64,000 nucleotides of DNA from Butyricimonas synergistica DSM 23225 (lineage in GTDB: Bacteria > Bacteroidota > Bacteroidia > Bacteroidales > Marinifilaceae), in NCBI RefSeq assembly GCF_000379665.1, contig NZ_KB903360.1:250175-314174 (forward strand). The letters run 5' to 3'. The notes beneath the pieces were generated by a model that worked only from the letters and a program-made list of their open reading frames with translations, made no database searches and was not told the DNA's origin. Every line of letters starts with the position of its first letter. Within the stretch, counting starts at the first letter, position 1. The translations under genes and the position numbers were made by a program. Positions 54,568 to 64,000 of the stretch are shown piece by piece.

Positions 54568-54575
54568 TAACTTTG
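54568..54575 (+). promoter_or_regulatory. -7 promoter element of cstA
   Basis: TAACTTTG is an exact TAnnTTTG match 25-32 bp before the cstA ATG; a TTG lies 23 nt upstream. The cstA mRNA would therefore start after the terminator of the structured RNA and not carry it as a leader. Confidence 0.65.
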
Positions 54576-54599
54576 TGTTCGTGCAAAAATTCCAAGTAA

Positions 54600-56048
54600 A
54601 TGCTAACATTCATTATTTCTATCGGATTACTGGTCGTCGCTTATTTCACCTATGGGAAATTCGTTGAACGATTCTTCGGGGCATCGTCTAATATTGCCAC
54701 CCCCGTCAAACGCCTCGCCGACGGCGTGGATTATCATGAGTTGAAGCCTTGGCGCATCTTCGTGATACAGTTTCTAAACATCGCGGGCTTGGGTCCGATC
54801 TTCGGGGCAATCCTGGGTGCCGCCTATGGTCCCATGGCATACGTGTGGATTGTTGTCGGTTGCATATTTATGGGGGCTACCCACGACTATTTCTCCGGGA
54901 TGCTCTCCACCCGCCACGACGGGATAAGCTTGCCCGACATCGTGGGAAAATACCTGGGTAACGGGGTGCGCAAATTCATGACCTTCTTCACGGGCTTTCT
55001 GTTACTTGCCGTGGGAGTTTCTTTCGTGAACGGTCCGGCGGAACTATTAGGCAGCCTGACCAAAATGAGCATGACCCCATGGTTATATATCATTTTCGCT
55101 TATTACATTCTAGCCACGTTACTACCCATCAACAAGATCATTGGTAAAATCTATCCGTTCATGGGGATGGCTTTAATTTTTATGGCATTAAGCGTGGGTT
55201 GCTATCTGATTTACGGAGGATTAAGCGGAGAACTCGTCATAGAAAATTTGACTTTCGACACCATGCGCAATATGCACGCCGCCCCACAATACAATATCCT
55301 CTTTCCGATGCTGTTTATCGTGATCTCTTGTGGTGCCATTTCCGGCTTCCATGCCACACAGTCACCCATGATGGCACGCTGCATGGCAGACGAGAAATAC
55401 GGGCGACCAATCTTCTACGGGGCAATGATCTGCGAGGGCATCGTTGCCATGATCTGGGCTACGGCAGCCATGGCATTCTTCGGCGGGGCAGAAGGACTTA
55501 ACACGGCAGCCGAAGGAGGAGCTACCCCTGCTATCATCGTGAACCAAATATGCAACTCTTGGCTGGGACGTTTCGGGGCTATCATTGCCATCATCGGGGT
55601 TGTCGTTTGTCCGATCACCTCCGGCGACACGGCATTCCGCAGTATGCGGCTGATTATAGCAGACGCCCTAAAATTCAACCAGAAGCCCATCCGGAACCGC
55701 CTGATGGTATCCGTCCCTATCTTCGTGGTGGCTTACTTGCTCTGCAACGTGGATTTCTCCACTATCTGGAAATACGTGGGCATCGGCAATCAGGTACTGG
55801 CAACCATCACCCTGTGGACTGCCGCCACCTATCTGGCCAAGAAAGGCAAACCGCATTGGATGATGTCGCTTCCGGCAACCTTCCTAAGTGTTGTATGCGC
55901 GACCTATTTCATGATTGCCCCCTACAAGGTAGGTGGATTATTCATCAATCCCGCCATCAGCTACCCGGCAGGGATCGTGGTCGGAATAGGACTATTCATA
56001 TTGTTTATGACAAAAATTGCAAAACACAAACAAACCGTCATTCGATAA
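54600..56048 (+). CDS. cstA: Carbon starvation protein A family peptide/pyruvate transporter
   Basis: The product is 482 residues, a membrane protein of about 13 helices. The family blocks PWRIFVIQFLNIAGLGPIFGAILGA and ATHDYFSGMLSTRHDG are clear. It is shorter than the enterobacterial CstA (about 700 residues), lacking the C-terminal extension, as is usual for the Bacteroidetes form. Family members import peptides or pyruvate during starvation. It is monocistronic, convergent with locus D. Confidence 0.92.
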   Translation: MLTFIISIGLLVVAYFTYGKFVERFFGASSNIATPVKRLADGVDYHELKPWRIFVIQFLNIAGLGPIFGAILGAAYGPMAYVWIVVGCIFMGATHDYFSGMLSTRHDGISLPDIVGKYLGNGVRKFMTFFTGFLLLAVGVSFVNGPAELLGSLTKMSMTPWLYIIFAYYILATLLPINKIIGKIYPFMGMALIFMALSVGCYLIYGGLSGELVIENLTFDTMRNMHAAPQYNILFPMLFIVISCGAISGFHATQSPMMARCMADEKYGRPIFYGAMICEGIVAMIWATAAMAFFGGAEGLNTAAEGGATPAIIVNQICNSWLGRFGAIIAIIGVVVCPITSGDTAFRSMRLIIADALKFNQKPIRNRLMVSVPIFVVAYLLCNVDFSTIWKYVGIGNQVLATITLWTAATYLAKKGKPHWMMSLPATFLSVVCATYFMIAPYKVGGLFINPAISYPAGIVVGIGLFILFMTKIAKHKQTVIR

Positions 56049-56090
56049 AACTCTCCCATTTTATTTCACGGGCACAACAGCACAAAACAA

Positions 56091-56164
56091 GAGCGGGAAG
56101 TTCACGATAAAGCTGTGTAATAAAAGAAGCATAAATATCTCTCGTTTCGTGAACATCCCGGCTC
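56091..56164. terminator. Bidirectional hairpin between cstA and locus D
   Basis: The arms 56091-56107 and 56147-56164 (GAGC, GGGA, GTTCACGA and their complements, with one mismatch and one bulge) form a long stem around a 39-nt loop. It lies between convergent genes and likely stops both, although neither side has a strong T-run. Confidence 0.55.
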
Positions 56165-56171
56165 TATAATT

Positions 56172-58466
56172 TTACCGCACAATCATCATGGATGCTTTCG
56201 GTTTACTCCCATGAACCAATTCTTCCAATTTATCCATCAATGCCTTACCTCGCAAGTTCGTTCCCACGATGTGCCCCTCTTTATCCAGCACCAGGATATG
56301 AGGAATACCTGCAAACTGGTACAATTTCATCACATCCTTTCCAGCCTGCGGGGCACAAACTTGTTCCCAGGGCATATTCTCCTCGGTCAAAGCTTTCCGC
56401 CAAGCAGCATCGCTTTTATCTATCGATACGCTAAAAAAGGCAACTCCTTTATCCGCATATTTAGCGTAAGCCTCTTTCAAGTGTGGAATCTCACCCCGGC
56501 AGGGACCGCACCACGAAGCCCAAAAATCCAATACCAGATATTTCCCCTTGAAATCCTGAGGTCCTAAATTCCTTTTCCCGTCGGGAGTCGGGTAAGAAAA
56601 CTCGGGTGCCATCCCTCCCTGTTTCACGAGTTTTTGCTGTGCCAACGAAGCTTTAACCTCTTTCAACAAGGCACTATTCGGATACTTCTCTTCCGCTATA
56701 GCCATCACTTTTTGAACCGTCCCAGCATACTTCTCTCCTCTCAATCTCTCAATAATCACCAAAACCGCTTCCCGGTCGGCATACACCTCCGCCCAATGTT
56801 GCAAACGATCAAACATGTCACTATTGGCAATTCCACACAATTCCAGAGAAAACTGCTCCTTCACGGCATCGGTAAGTCCTTCCTGACGGTATATCGGACG
56901 AGAAAACGCTCCCATCAACTGCACATTTTGGTAGGTTTCCCAATTCAACTGACTCATCACCTCGTTGTTCTTTCCCCCACTAACATGAATATACATCGGA
57001 CGGAGAATCTTATATTTAGCATTTCCGAAGCCAGGAAAATCAACGTTCACGTCTTCATCGCCAGCCCAAAAGCTGACCCGTTGACCTCCTTGGCATTCCA
57101 GCATATATACCCCCGGCTGTTCCACTTTCATCTTTAACTCGTACGTCCCGTCCGGCTTAATCTCGCAAGAATCTATCGTTTGTTTAAAAAAGCCATCTTT
57201 CTTGATAACCCGGATCATATCTTCCCCGTCACGCAATGCCGCTACTTTTCCCTGAATTGTAATGGTAGGACGATAATTTTTGTCATTTTTCTCCGGGTGT
57301 CGCAATTTATCAGCAACTTTCATGTAGGAATTTTTCAAACCCGTCATCTCTTTGGCATTCGGCTTCCGGTCACAGGCATCCGCGAACCGATCCATCCATT
57401 TCGCCACCTCCTCACGCAAAGCCATATCTTTACAAGCAAAATTCACTCGTAATCCCCAGTTATACACGACGAAGTCGTTATTTTCCCCGGCTTCCAGACG
57501 TTCATTTCCCAATTGCACATATTTCGCCCAATCTCCCGCCTTCATGGCATAATTCATGCGGGCATTGCTAATAATCTGCTCTTTCCGGTCAATATCCTTT
57601 TTCATCAAATCCCGGACATACTTCTCGAATCCTTTCTCGTCGAACACCCCCGTTCCGTCTTCCTCTTTCCAATAACGACAAGCACCTCCGTCATACAATT
57701 GGAACAATTTCCGGTTCACCTCCTGCTCCCCGAACAGGCTAATAAACTCCTTCCGATTCTTGTACACATATTTCGATACCCCGGCATCCACATCTTTCAC
57801 GTACTTGCAGAACAAATCCCAATACTCCCGTTCCTTCAATTTCGCTTTATCCAAAGTCTCGAAATAATCCAGACAAACCTGTGCCGCTTTCGCCCCTTCC
57901 CCGGCAATGTCCAATACCTCCATGTACTCCTGTATAAAGCCGGGTTGGCGATTTCCATCGGCATATGCCTTATTCATCGGGGAATACCCTTTCCCTTCGA
58001 TCGTCCGGGCAGCCTCCTTCAATAACATCTTCCTGTCCGGCGCACCCACGATGCGGTGAGTCATATTACCATCACCATCCAGGAAAAGCAACGTCGGATA
58101 CCCCGTCACCTCGTACCGCTTATTCAATACCTTCCCCTGCTCCGTTTCCATATTCATCTTCACATTAACAAAACGGGCATTAAAATACTCCCCAATCTCC
58201 GGCAACGTGAAAACCTCCTTTGCAAACATCTTGCAGGGCACACACCATGCGGTATAACAATCCATAAAAATCGGCTTCCCCGTTTTCTTCGATTCGGCTA
58301 ATGCCTCTTCCCAAGAACCCTCGAAAAAACGAATACCCGCACCCTCATCCGCACTCGCACCTGCCTGCACGGGCAAATTAACTGTCATTTGAGCCGAAGA
58401 ACTCTTCACGCCAGCCAACAACATTCCAACAACACTTACAATTGTAAGTAAATAACAAAACTTCAT
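56172..58466 (-). CDS. Double-thioredoxin protein, last gene of SusCD locus D
   Basis: The product is 764 residues. Signal peptide about 1-25. An N-terminal thioredoxin fold (about 45-160) has WCVPC (Cys75, Cys78) and cis-proline in GYPTL and matches the single-domain proteins of loci A-C. A long helical and beta region with DUF4369-like features follows (about 400-560, TIQGKVAALRDGEDMIRV). The C-terminal TlpA domain (about 615-750) has WCGPC (Cys653, Cys656) and cis-proline in AGIPH. It thus fuses the thioredoxin and TlpA functions that locus B keeps in separate genes. It lies 24 bp after the PKD-like gene. Confidence 0.88.
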   Translation of the reverse strand: MKFCYLLTIVSVVGMLLAGVKSSSAQMTVNLPVQAGASADEGAGIRFFEGSWEEALAESKKTGKPIFMDCYTAWCVPCKMFAKEVFTLPEIGEYFNARFVNVKMNMETEQGKVLNKRYEVTGYPTLLFLDGDGNMTHRIVGAPDRKMLLKEAARTIEGKGYSPMNKAYADGNRQPGFIQEYMEVLDIAGEGAKAAQVCLDYFETLDKAKLKEREYWDLFCKYVKDVDAGVSKYVYKNRKEFISLFGEQEVNRKLFQLYDGGACRYWKEEDGTGVFDEKGFEKYVRDLMKKDIDRKEQIISNARMNYAMKAGDWAKYVQLGNERLEAGENNDFVVYNWGLRVNFACKDMALREEVAKWMDRFADACDRKPNAKEMTGLKNSYMKVADKLRHPEKNDKNYRPTITIQGKVAALRDGEDMIRVIKKDGFFKQTIDSCEIKPDGTYELKMKVEQPGVYMLECQGGQRVSFWAGDEDVNVDFPGFGNAKYKILRPMYIHVSGGKNNEVMSQLNWETYQNVQLMGAFSRPIYRQEGLTDAVKEQFSLELCGIANSDMFDRLQHWAEVYADREAVLVIIERLRGEKYAGTVQKVMAIAEEKYPNSALLKEVKASLAQQKLVKQGGMAPEFSYPTPDGKRNLGPQDFKGKYLVLDFWASWCGPCRGEIPHLKEAYAKYADKGVAFFSVSIDKSDAAWRKALTEENMPWEQVCAPQAGKDVMKLYQFAGIPHILVLDKEGHIVGTNLRGKALMDKLEELVHGSKPKASMMIVR

Positions 58467-58490
58467 ATCCTCTATTATTTATAAATTAAT

Positions 58491-60044
58491 TTATTTAATC
58501 TTCCATCCCATATCTTTCACTTTCCCGAAACCATAAAACGGCTTCTCGCTACTCTTATCCACGACTCCGTTAGAAGGATTAACTTTCAATTGGTATACCG
58601 TACCCTTTCCCTCCTTCTCGTTATAAGTAGCGATATACAACACTTCGCAAGCATTGGGCGGAGTATTTGCCATCATCTGTGCTCCCTGGTAATATTTTTG
58701 CAACCGCACACAAGTCACCACTTCCCCCTCCGGAGCTTCCCACACCGGATCTCCAGTCGTATTTGAAGATTTATAGTCGTACAGGTACACCCCGTCCCCG
58801 GCTGCATAATAAAATATCTCACCCTTGTATCCGGCTGTTACGGAAGACACTCCATCAGACAATCCTTTGCAATTTGCCATATCGTATTTTCCCACTCCAA
58901 TCATATTCTGGGTCATAAAACTACAGAAATCAGCAACCAACAAGTAATAGTGCTCCCCCTCGTCCTTCATGACCATGTATTCATAATGATTCCACCCGTA
59001 ATCACTCATAACCAATTCCAACCCCACGTTATTACAATCGAAAGCAATCCCCGAACTTTGCACGGGCAAACCAACAACCACGGTCTGATTTGACTTTATG
59101 CATTTAAAGTTCTGTTCCACCTGGTCGTACACGACACCGCTATACGCCGAACTCATGTTGGCACTCCAGTCAGCCAGCTTCCCGTATTCTCCCGTGCAAG
59201 GCACCCCGAAAAACAAATTTGTCCGGTTTGAACCGCTCGTCGAAAAATTCACCGTGTGCACCTTTCCGTCATTAATTACAAGTTCCCGTTTATTAAAGAA
59301 AGCCGTGTAATGATCCGGAGCTTTCACGCCAGGGGCAGCCCAAAACATATCGCTGAAAGGATACAGGCAACTAAAAGTAGACGGGTCTACAGTAACCATG
59401 TCTTCATCCGTCACGACCACCACGCCTTCCGGCTTCGTCGATACGGAATACAACACCCGTACAGGCTTGCCGTCCAGCGGGACACCGTTAAAAGCCGAGT
59501 ATATATCCACCCACGTCCGTTCCTTCGTCACGTTCGGGGCGATCAACTTATTAACAATCAAACCGACATCCGTCTTGCCATCCCTCTCGTACACCACCAT
59601 CCATCCTTCACTCAAGGCAGCATTCACCTTCAGGTCGAACTTCATAAACTCCCGGGAATCCGTTTTCTTGTCCAACACGGTGAACACCAATTCCCAATCC
59701 TTCTCTTCCAACTCTATCGGCAACTTCAACGCTATTCCCTCGGCTATCGTATCCCGTTCGGCAATCGGGGTTTCTATCCCTTGCTGGTAAACCACCCAAT
59801 TAAATTCCAAATCCGGGAATCGCTCCTCCACACCGTTCACCAACTCCCCGTTATAGTACACTTTCAAAGGAATATCCAACACATCCAGCCGGGCTATCGA
59901 GTAACTTGACTGCACCACTCCTCCCGTCGAATCTATCACAATCTTGTCCAATTCCCGGTAATCGTAATTTCCCTTATCGTCGTAACACGCCCATAACGCA
60001 CTACAAGCAACGACAACCAATACAATATATTTCAATACATTCAT
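58491..60044 (-). CDS. PKD-like family surface lipoprotein, locus D
   Basis: The product is about 517 residues from the ATG at 60044. The lipobox LWAC is followed by YDDKGNYDYRELDKIVID, the standard opening of PKD-like lipoproteins found after SusD in Bacteroidetes. The body carries beta-rich repeats and a C-terminal region with QLKVNPSNGVVDKSS suggesting a propeller-like fold. It probably binds ligand on the cell surface. It starts 11 bp after the DUF4843 stop. Confidence 0.82.
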   Translation of the reverse strand: MNVLKYIVLVVVACSALWACYDDKGNYDYRELDKIVIDSTGGVVQSSYSIARLDVLDIPLKVYYNGELVNGVEERFPDLEFNWVVYQQGIETPIAERDTIAEGIALKLPIELEEKDWELVFTVLDKKTDSREFMKFDLKVNAALSEGWMVVYERDGKTDVGLIVNKLIAPNVTKERTWVDIYSAFNGVPLDGKPVRVLYSVSTKPEGVVVVTDEDMVTVDPSTFSCLYPFSDMFWAAPGVKAPDHYTAFFNKRELVINDGKVHTVNFSTSGSNRTNLFFGVPCTGEYGKLADWSANMSSAYSGVVYDQVEQNFKCIKSNQTVVVGLPVQSSGIAFDCNNVGLELVMSDYGWNHYEYMVMKDEGEHYYLLVADFCSFMTQNMIGVGKYDMANCKGLSDGVSSVTAGYKGEIFYYAAGDGVYLYDYKSSNTTGDPVWEAPEGEVVTCVRLQKYYQGAQMMANTPPNACEVLYIATYNEKEGKGTVYQLKVNPSNGVVDKSSEKPFYGFGKVKDMGWKIK

Positions 60045-60055
60045 AATCTGCATTT

Positions 60056-60823
60056 TTAAAAAGTAATAGGTCCATTCTCATCCGACAACGGTCTATCCGG
60101 GTTATCCGGATTACTGTTATACTCCTCGACAGCAAGCCTGCATTTGGCTTGTAAATACTGGGCTTCAAAATAAGAGATCTCATTCGGTGGTGTCGGCGTC
60201 CCCTGGTAAATCACCCGGAGAATCACCTTCCCCGTCACCTTGATAATAAACTGGTATTTTTTGTGGCTATAAGTACCGAAGAAATTCTTCAACGGCATAT
60301 ACGTCACCGGATCTTCATTCCAATACTGTGGAATCTCCTCCCGGTCTTTGATATTCAACTTCAACGTTGCGTATTCCTTCGCCCCGGCTTGGAAAAATTC
60401 ATTTTCCTTCAAGGCAAAAGAAAGAGAAAACGCTTTGTTCTTAAAATCCGCCGTGTTCTTCAAATATATCGGATAACTTCCCCCGGTCGACCCGGCTTTC
60501 AGCACGTAAGACGGCAACACATAGTGTTTCCCCTCCACCACCGAACCGGAATCCCCACCCACGGCGTGCAATTCAAACGTGCGATCCTCATCCGACGGTA
60601 CTCCCGCCAATTTCACGTAGAACATCACGGAATCCAAATCCGTATCCAACGGGCGAAAAGCATAATTATACACCGTACTATCCAGCCTGCCGTTTATCGC
60701 ATCAGTCCCGAACCACAGGTTCAACGCCCGCGAGCTCTCGTCGTACATCAATTTATCGTCTTCCTCACAGGCACACAGCATAAAAGCTATCATCACCCCC
60801 AAATATATCATTTGTTTTTTCAT
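60056..60823 (-). CDS. DUF4843 lipoprotein, locus D
   Basis: The product is 255 residues with lipobox MLCAC. DUF4843 features include DSVMFYVKLAGVPSDEDRTFEL and EGKHYVLPSYVLKAG. It is longer than the copies in loci B and C because of a C-terminal extension. It follows SusD by 9 bp and is presumed to be an outer-membrane accessory of it. Confidence 0.85.
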   Translation of the reverse strand: MKKQMIYLGVMIAFMLCACEEDDKLMYDESSRALNLWFGTDAINGRLDSTVYNYAFRPLDTDLDSVMFYVKLAGVPSDEDRTFELHAVGGDSGSVVEGKHYVLPSYVLKAGSTGGSYPIYLKNTADFKNKAFSLSFALKENEFFQAGAKEYATLKLNIKDREEIPQYWNEDPVTYMPLKNFFGTYSHKKYQFIIKVTGKVILRVIYQGTPTPPNEISYFEAQYLQAKCRLAVEEYNSNPDNPDRPLSDENGPITF

Positions 60824-60832
60824 AATTCCTCC

Positions 60833-62266
60833 TTATTTGTTACTTACCCAACCCGGATTCTGCAATTCAGCTTTCGGTAACGGCAACTTGTACAGTCCCA
60901 TACCCACCATATCGGCATCGGTTCGCTTCATGGACTCCGCGTTCACCCGTTTGTAATAAAAGAAAAGTTGACCTTCTCCCACGACCTCTTTCCGGAACTC
61001 CGACAACAACGTGGCTCCAAAATCCGCCACGTCAGACTCTCCCAAATCGGCAACACCCCGGTGGCGGCGCACCTCATTCAACGCCCCTAGCGCATCCCCG
61101 GAAGTATAATGACGACATTCGGCAAGGATATAATACATCTCCGACAAACGAATCAACGGCATTTTATTCCGGTACCTCACAGACCATGCCGTAGTTCCGT
61201 CACCTTCCAGCTGGTCATACTTCCTGGGATAACGCAACGTACTATTCAATCCCGTCCCCGTTTTGAACTGGTACAGGTACCGATAATCCTGCGCCGACCC
61301 GTAATAATCCAACAAGGTAGCTTCATCCATCGCGAAAAAAGAACTACTCCCGGAGAAATACTTCTCCACCCGATTCCCCAGCGTCACCACGTTCAACGCA
61401 AACAAATGCTCCGAGGAAAAAGAAACATCCGCCATATTCTCGTTCGTCAGGTTGGCTTGCTCCACCCACTCGAACTTACCGGACTCCACCACCTCGGAAG
61501 CACAACGTGCCGCATTCGTGTAATCCTTCTTGTAAAGATACACCCGAGCCATCAACCCCTTCACGGCATAATAATTCAAATGCACCTGCCGATTCAGCAA
61601 ATACCCGTTATCATCCGTTTCCGTCACCACCTTCCCCGTGTACATCGGGTCATTCTTCAAGTACTCCGATGCCGTCGTCAAATCTTCCAGCACCTTGCCG
61701 ATAACCTCCGCCACCGTCTTCTGCGGAAACACATCCGAAGTATAAGCCGTCACGTAAGGGATTGCCATCTTGTCCGGCTTCTCCGCGTAACTGGCTCCGA
61801 ACACCCGCAACAAGTCAAAATGCAGGTATGCCCGCAATGCCAGAGCCTCACCCTTAATCACCTCGTAATTCACCCCCGTGAACTTCGACTGTTTCGCGTC
61901 GATCTCCTCCAACAACTTATTGGCATTAGCAATCGCATTATACAAACCGCACCATATCGAGTCAATCCGAATCTCCGGCTTCGTGCTCTCGTATTTATAC
62001 AACTTATCGTCGGCATACTCCGAAGGTTCGTAATCCCACTCCTGCGCCAACACGCCCAACATCCCGAAAGTCAACTCTTTCCCGTAAAGATACTCCTGTG
62101 TCATAATACTATAAACACCCGCCAACGCTTCCTTGAACCCACTCTCGGAAGAATACAAATCCTTATCCTTCACCTGTGACTTCGGTTCAACATCCAACCA
62201 ACTGTTGCACGACGCAAACATCAGCACGACCAAGCTAAAACACAGGTATTTCCTGTAAAAATTCAT
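60833..62266 (-). CDS. SusD/RagB family outer-membrane lipoprotein, locus D
   Basis: The product is about 477 residues from the ATG at 62266 (an ATG four codons earlier is also possible). The signal peptide ends at MFASC and the mature form begins CNSWLDVEPKSQV. SusD helices include VIKGEALALRAYLHFDLLRVFG and the C-terminal FRKEVVGEGQLFFYYKR block. It follows the SusC gene by 30 bp. Confidence 0.94.
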   Translation of the reverse strand: MNFYRKYLCFSLVVLMFASCNSWLDVEPKSQVKDKDLYSSESGFKEALAGVYSIMTQEYLYGKELTFGMLGVLAQEWDYEPSEYADDKLYKYESTKPEIRIDSIWCGLYNAIANANKLLEEIDAKQSKFTGVNYEVIKGEALALRAYLHFDLLRVFGASYAEKPDKMAIPYVTAYTSDVFPQKTVAEVIGKVLEDLTTASEYLKNDPMYTGKVVTETDDNGYLLNRQVHLNYYAVKGLMARVYLYKKDYTNAARCASEVVESGKFEWVEQANLTNENMADVSFSSEHLFALNVVTLGNRVEKYFSGSSSFFAMDEATLLDYYGSAQDYRYLYQFKTGTGLNSTLRYPRKYDQLEGDGTTAWSVRYRNKMPLIRLSEMYYILAECRHYTSGDALGALNEVRRHRGVADLGESDVADFGATLLSEFRKEVVGEGQLFFYYKRVNAESMKRTDADMVGMGLYKLPLPKAELQNPGWVSNK

Positions 62267-62296
62267 TCTATATCTCATAATTCTGTCCTGTTATCG

Positions 62297-64000
62297 TTAA
62301 AAAGTTGCCTGCAAACCCAGAGAATAAGTCCGGGCGAAAGGATACTCCAACCCCCGTTCCGCTTTTACCGAAGACACCCGGAACACGTCCGTCATGTAAA
62401 ATGACAGCTTCATCCGCTCCACATACTTCGTTATATGCACGTGCCTCAAATCATACGACACGTTCAGCGACGCCAGCGACAATTCGTTTTGACGCTCCAC
62501 GAAACGATCGGTCGGTCGGGTCGTCGTCGGCGTATCGGAAATCCGTTTGAAGAAAGTAACATCCCCCGCTTTCTTCCACGTACCCGTGAATACTCGCCTA
62601 TCCACGTTATACTGCACGTCCACGTTCTCCACCCGGTCAACCAATGTTTGATTGTAATAATCAGCTCCCAGCTTATAACTGAAAGAACAATTCAGTGCAA
62701 TCCCCTTGTATTCCGCATTGAAGCCGAAATTACCCTGCAACTTCGGGTTGGACTCGCCACACACCACCTGATCGTTGATATTCCACTCGTAAGTCTTCCG
62801 CCCGTTTCGATCCAAGAACATTTCATTACCCGTTGCCGGATCGATACCCAGGGAACGCACCGCCCAGATGGCACTCGTGGACTGCCCCTCCTCAAAACGG
62901 GTATAAGGCTTCGAGGGATTCACTCCCTCATCATCCTGTGCCTCATTCGACTTTGTCAGCGCATCCGAAATCTTCACGATCTTATTTTTATTGGAAGACA
63001 CCGAACCGAAAACCGTGAAATAAGAATCCGACTCGACATTATTATACAGCCGCCAGCTCAACGTGGCATCAAAACCCCGGTTTTGCACTTCGCCCAAATT
63101 CTCCTTAAACGTGTTGAACCCCGTGGAACCTGACAAATCAAAATCCACCAACAGATTATCCGTATTACTGATATAGTAATCGAAACGCAACGTCAATCCC
63201 TTCAGCAAACGGGCATCAAAACCGATATTAATATCCCTCGTTTGCTGCCACTTCAACTTGTCATTCGCCATTCCCATCAAGTAAGCCCCCACGATATTGT
63301 CATATTCCGCGTTCGTGAAATATCTATAAGTCGCCATCGCCTGGTAGGGATTGAAATTCTGGCTTCCAGTATACCCGATAGAAGCCCGCACCTTCAACTG
63401 ATCTAACCACTCCTGCCCGCTCAGGAAACTCTCGTAATGCATATTCCAACCGATGCCGACAGACCAGAAACTTCCCCAACGATTGTCCGCCCCGTACACC
63501 GACGAACCGCTCAATCGATAAGAAAGATCCGCCAAATACCTGTTATCGTAAGAATAGTTCACAGCCCCGACAACCCCGATCTCACGGGTCGTGGCATCAT
63601 CACCCGTCGGGACGCCGTTCTCTGCGTATTGCTTGGCAAAAGCCACGTGATCCACCTTATCGTTCAGGAACCCCCATGCCTCCATCCCGTGGTAATCGTA
63701 ACTATCCTGTTGCAAATTCCAGTTCAGATTGGCAAACAACAAATGCTTGTCCCACTGCTTGGAATAATTGAACGTGGCGTCGATCTTCAACGTCTTATTC
63801 GTCCCGTCCTTGATATAATAAGATCCTCGCTTAAAATAATTATCTCCCGTCCAATCGGCAAACTTCGTGTGATTCCCGGGGTAAAAATCTTCCCGGCTAT
63901 CCTGCTTCTGCGAGTACCCGAAACGACCGATAAACTTCAAATCTTTGTACATCTGCCATTCCACGTAAAAATTGTCGGTAACCTCCGTGTATTTCGAGAA
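62297..64000 (-). CDS. SusC/RagA TonB-dependent transporter, locus D (5' part beyond window)
   Basis: About 567 codons of the beta-barrel C-terminal half are present, ending in LGLQATF. The frame is open to the edge at 64000, so the plug, regulatory domain, any STN domain and the start lie outside. Barrel strands such as RFGYSQKQDSREDFYPGN and WGSFWSVGIGWNMHYE match the SusC family. Whether this locus also has an ECF/FecR pair cannot be seen. Confidence 0.93.
   Translation of the reverse strand, partial: FSKYTEVTDNFYVEWQMYKDLKFIGRFGYSQKQDSREDFYPGNHTKFADWTGDNYFKRGSYYIKDGTNKTLKIDATFNYSKQWDKHLLFANLNWNLQQDSYDYHGMEAWGFLNDKVDHVAFAKQYAENGVPTGDDATTREIGVVGAVNYSYDNRYLADLSYRLSGSSVYGADNRWGSFWSVGIGWNMHYESFLSGQEWLDQLKVRASIGYTGSQNFNPYQAMATYRYFTNAEYDNIVGAYLMGMANDKLKWQQTRDINIGFDARLLKGLTLRFDYYISNTDNLLVDFDLSGSTGFNTFKENLGEVQNRGFDATLSWRLYNNVESDSYFTVFGSVSSNKNKIVKISDALTKSNEAQDDEGVNPSKPYTRFEEGQSTSAIWAVRSLGIDPATGNEMFLDRNGRKTYEWNINDQVVCGESNPKLQGNFGFNAEYKGIALNCSFSYKLGADYYNQTLVDRVENVDVQYNVDRRVFTGTWKKAGDVTFFKRISDTPTTTRPTDRFVERQNELSLASLNVSYDLRHVHITKYVERMKLSFYMTDVFRVSSVKAERGLEYPFARTYSLGLQATF

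Noticed and set aside
61109-62179. 356-codon open frame opposite the locus D SusD gene
   Set aside because: Arg/His/Ile-rich composition is typical of a shadow of a real gene; SusD on the other strand is clear.

Overview
The window reads as chromosomal DNA of a gut-type Bacteroidales bacterium. The evidence is four SusC/SusD outer-membrane uptake loci, ECF sigma/FecR anti-sigma pairs, the Bacteroidetes -7 promoter element TAnnTTTG in front of many genes, a str operon in which fusA is followed directly by rpsJ without tuf, and a sigma54 activator-lptE-TPR-secG-groESL neighbourhood. The many TonB/SusC systems that carry thioredoxins rather than glycosidases suggest Odoribacteraceae (Butyricimonas or Odoribacter). 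That placement is inference; there is no rRNA in the window to test it.

Layout. 1-4650 (minus): str/S10 ribosomal operon rpsL-rpsG-fusA-rpsJ-rplC-rplD (rplD runs off the edge). 4798-16276 (minus): SusCD locus A = ECF sigma, FecR, SusC, SusD, two surface lipoproteins, thioredoxin-like protein. 16515-19214 (minus): orphan membrane sensor kinase. 19390-29839 (minus): locus B = ECF, FecR, SusC, SusD, DUF4843 lipoprotein, thioredoxin and two TlpA proteins. 30009-38780 (minus): locus C, a diverged tandem copy of B. 39099-49985 (plus): housekeeping block = sigma54 activator, lptE, TPR protein, secG, groES, groEL, Na/Pi transporter, glyS, DcaP-like porin, ribF. 50003-56048: mixed small genes (DJ-1 family, zinc ribbon, choloylglycine-hydrolase-like amidase, MBL hydrolase, HTH regulator, cstA) and a candidate structured RNA. 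56172-64000 (minus): locus D = SusC (runs off the edge), SusD, DUF4843, PKD-like lipoprotein and a double-thioredoxin protein.

How it may work. In A-C an ECF sigma factor is held by a membrane FecR protein that receives a signal from the STN domain of its SusC transducer; release turns on susC-susD and the accessory genes. None of the four loci has a glycoside hydrolase, protease or sulfatase, but all end in secreted thioredoxin-fold proteins. This argues for a redox-linked cargo (for example disulfide-containing peptides or a metal chelate) rather than a plain polysaccharide.

Most interesting signals. (1) In all three loci where the susC start is visible, a perfect TAnnTTTG lies on the opposite strand, starting at the same base of the susC start codon, and a Rho-independent terminator on that strand follows within about 80 nt. 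G-U wobbles make those terminators pair on the antisense strand only. This predicts a family of short antisense RNAs over susC leaders, like the cis-antisense RNAs described for Bacteroides fragilis uptake loci. (2) A 37-bp direct repeat lies before both fecR and susC in locus C. (3) RNA hairpins lie just before the thioredoxin gene in loci A, B and C. (4) There is a structured intergenic RNA candidate upstream of cstA.
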